Positions 37,854 to 39,333 of a DNA stretch of 39,333 nucleotides are shown in pieces. The position numbers were made by a program, and so were the translations under genes. Position 1 is the stretch's first letter, and each line of letters starts with the position of its first letter. Source of the stretch: Borborobacter arsenicus. Its GTDB lineage: Bacteria; Pseudomonadota; Alphaproteobacteria; Rhizobiales; Rhizobiaceae. Below the pieces are notes generated by a model. The model was not told the DNA's origin. It saw nothing but the letters and a program-made list of their open reading frames with translations, and did not search any database. The stretch spans positions 1-39,333 of the forward strand of contig NZ_RKST01000034.1 in the NCBI RefSeq assembly GCF_003934165.1, written 5' to 3'.

Positions 37854-38823
37854 GCATTCGCTGAAGGTCGTCGGCGTGCAGGTCAACGCCGGCGCAGTGC
37901 TTTCGCATATCATCGGGCTGCAAAGAGCCAGCGGCATGCTCGCCACGATGAAACGGCATGCGCGGGAAGTGAACGCAGCGGTCAACGAGGCTGCGGGACA
38001 GGACATCGGCCTTCTCGCCAGCGTGCTCGCCGACTTTCCTCCGGTCCATGTCGACAATCAGGAATTTCCCGACATCTACAGGCAAACTGTAAAATATGCC
38101 CACTTCGCACGGGTATTCACGGATCGAGAACAACTTGCAGAGTTCGCCGGCCCAAACGATGCAAAGGCGATCCTTGCGTTTACGGAGCCCCTCAAGGAAC
38201 GCCACACAACTGAGCGGGAAGCGGCGAAACAAGCTATCGATGACTGGGGTAAGGTGCGCCAACGTATTATCGATGAGAGCGACACCGCCTTCAACACGTA
38301 CAGGAACGGTCTTGAGGCGCTAAAACCCGCGAAAGCGCTCTGGTATGATATAGCAGAAGCCAATGGCGGGCTTGAATGCTATTTCGTCCATCCTGTCACC
38401 AGGAAGCGTGCCTTTACCGAAGAGAAGTTCAGTCGATGCCTTCTCGCGTCGATTGAGCATGGTTGGTGGATTGCCAAGCGTTTCACTCGTGGTGGTTATG
38501 GTGACGCGATGATCGGCGGGCCTTTGAGTCCGAATAGTGAATTGTTGAACGCCGGTATTTTCCCAAGTGGATACGCGTGGGCCAGCGATTTCAATGAAAC
38601 GTGTGTCATATTCACGCCGGACGGTAGAATCGCAAATCTTCCAGGCTTGGACAAATTTGATAGATTTCTGTCGTGTGGAGATTTATCAAATAAAGGAAAG
38701 AAGATAATTAGTCTGAGGACTTATGAAAACGAATGTTTATATTTCAGGAATAATTTTGATGTTGTCGAAAGGTACTCTTTGGGAAAGAATAATAGAGAAG
38801 CATGCAGAGAATTCAACGAATAG
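37852..38823 (+). CDS. Hypothetical protein with AT-rich 3' half
   Basis: 323 residues if started at ATG 37852, which overlaps the peptidase start on the other strand; no ribosome site is seen, so the true start may be further in (for example ATG 37936 or 37948). The sequence (VLADFPPVHVDNQEFPDIYR, DREQLAEFAGPNDAKAILAF, CYFVHPVTRKRAFTEEKFSR, GGYGDAMIGGPLSPNSELLN) is protein-like throughout, but I do not recognise the family. From about 38540 on the DNA is AT-rich, unlike the rest of the window, hinting at transfer. The C-terminal part is Asn/Lys-rich. No membrane segments. Confidence 0.45.
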   Translation: MHSLKVVGVQVNAGAVLSHIIGLQRASGMLATMKRHAREVNAAVNEAAGQDIGLLASVLADFPPVHVDNQEFPDIYRQTVKYAHFARVFTDREQLAEFAGPNDAKAILAFTEPLKERHTTEREAAKQAIDDWGKVRQRIIDESDTAFNTYRNGLEALKPAKALWYDIAEANGGLECYFVHPVTRKRAFTEEKFSRCLLASIEHGWWIAKRFTRGGYGDAMIGGPLSPNSELLNAGIFPSGYAWASDFNETCVIFTPDGRIANLPGLDKFDRFLSCGDLSNKGKKIISLRTYENECLYFRNNFDVVERYSLGKNNREACREFNE

Positions 38824-38936
38824 GGGCGATGCTGGAGTAAACACGCATTGTATCGATGTGAACGGTCGCGCCGTGACTGACATAAAAGAATGTGCGAGCT
38901 GGTAGTAATATGTGCGACGCCCCTACGAGTGCAGCC
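38820..38936. repeat. Inverted repeat (TAGGGGCG-type ends)
   Basis: TAGGGGCGATGC at 38821-38832 and its inverted counterpart gcgacgcccctac at 38923-38935 bracket about 90 bases after the stop of the hypothetical gene. It could be the ends of a small non-autonomous element or a hairpin. Confidence 0.3.
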
Positions 38937-39023
38937 GAATCCCGAATGCAAAGGGACCATTGATGCCCGGAACCAGAACGATTGGCCTGACGGCGGTGGC
39001 CGATTGTTGGCCACACCTCATAC

Positions 39024-39279
39024 CGGTTCGGATAGCGGCACCACCCAAGTGACGCAGGGCGTCCTCATTGCGGCCGCCGGCTACGATTGCCTCGCTCAGA
39101 TCGTCAGCGACCCTCCCGACATTGCGTCCATCGATGTCGATTCCCAATATATGATCACCGAGACGCGCCAGCTCCAGCGCGACCGTGGCACCCAATGTGC
39201 CAAGTCCGATTACCACGAAGCTGGACGCCCGCATTAACCTCGCGCGGTTGGTGATTTCGTGATTCAATCTGGCCGTCAT
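39024..39279 (-). pseudogene. TrkA-type potassium channel regulator, N-terminal fragment
   Basis: SSFVVIGLGTLGATVALELA followed by RLGDHILGIDIDGRNVGRVA, DDLSEAIVAGGRNEDALRHL is the Rossmann-fold start of a TrkA/RCK NAD-binding domain (VIGLGtfG-tvA-eLa, GIDiD). After about residue 85 the family sequence ends and the frame runs on without it to 38923. ATG 39279 or 39234 could be the start. About 85 of 220 residues remain, so the protein is truncated. Confidence 0.65.
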
Positions 39280-39296
39280 GATTTGGAGGCGGGACG

Positions 39297-39333
39297 ATGG
39301 AACAGAGGTCGCTATTCGGGCTTTCGGAGCATC
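39297..39333 (+). CDS. Start of a gene cut by the window edge, possibly IS5-type transposase
   Basis: ATG 39297 is preceded by a strong GGAGGCGGG and opens MEQRSLFGLSEH. The beginning is like that of some IS5-group transposases, which start with a short basic stretch and LF-L-E, but 12 residues are too few to be sure. The position next to the truncated trkA would fit an inserted element. Confidence 0.3.
   Translation, partial: MEQRSLFGLSEH

Noticed and set aside
37041-38213. Plus-strand open frame opposite the M42 peptidase
   Set aside because: It is the antisense shadow of a gene with clear metal-binding motifs on the minus strand.
1-39333. CRISPR array, tRNA or rRNA genes
   Set aside because: No regularly spaced repeats, no tRNA TPsiC/anticodon arms and no rRNA-like stretches were noticed on reading both strands.

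Overview
The window looks like part of a large, heavily rearranged plasmid from a Rhizobiales bacterium (Rhizobium, Sinorhizobium, Agrobacterium or Mesorhizobium type). The basis is a complete repABC replication operon (27.2-30.8 kb), 16-bp parS palindromes of the repABC type, a DUF1403-ScpB pair of the sort found on rhizobial plasmids, and several GGAAC-N16/17-CGTT-like promoters that fit the alphaproteobacterial general stress sigma factor EcfG. GC content and third-position GC are high almost everywhere. The AT-rich exceptions are the repABC control regions and the end of the 37.85-38.82 kb gene.

Layout. 0-0.12 kb: tail of an IS66 transposase. 0.24-5.8 kb: a stress island with a universal stress protein, prophage relics (portal, M15 endolysin), a broken NUDIX gene, two paralogous zinc-ribbon proteins, a DUF892 ferritin-like protein, a low-affinity iron permease-like protein, DUF3606-type mini-proteins and three candidate small RNAs in tandem on the minus strand. 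6.0-12.2 kb: relBE, ArdC and other relics, an FMN reductase, then a junkyard (GH1, tyrosine integrase, imuA/dnaE2-like and UvrD fragments), then an intact RES-Xre toxin-antitoxin pair. 12.2-15.4 kb: a truncated group II intron abutting a Tn3 transposase fragment, which abuts a frameshifted IS5 transposase, then relics of an integrase/DUF1403 module. 15.4-19.1 kb: one intact vapBC, two decayed PIN-toxin modules and an intact tyrosine integrase. 19.6-22.8 kb: a second repA-repB partition locus with two parS sites but no repC; its counter-transcript RNA is cut upstream of the -10. 23.1-26.7 kb: an outer-membrane barrel protein, a WGR protein, and a divergent EamA exporter/MocR regulator pair. 27.0-30.8 kb: parS and complete repABC with ctRNA. 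30.9-36.5 kb: LLM oxidoreductase pseudogene, TerC, a zinc-ribbon protein, a Tim44-like protein, an integrase tail, a perfect 14-bp-arm palindrome and DUF1403-scpB. 36.8-39.3 kb: frameshifted M42 (NAGGN-system) peptidase, an unrecognised protein, a truncated TrkA and the possible start of an IS5-type transposase.

How it works together. The intact repABC presumably replicates and partitions the replicon. The repC-less repAB, with a different parS sequence, would be a second partition system left from a fused plasmid. Intact relBE, RES-Xre and vapBC act as addiction modules. The integrase and DUF1403-ScpB genes are candidates for a further maintenance module. The stress island (EcfG-like promoters, iron and redox proteins, sRNAs) is the main host-benefit cargo. 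Many pseudogenes carry single-base indels or were joined to unrelated pieces, as expected of a mosaic accessory replicon. All assignments come from reading the sequence by eye; no database search was run.
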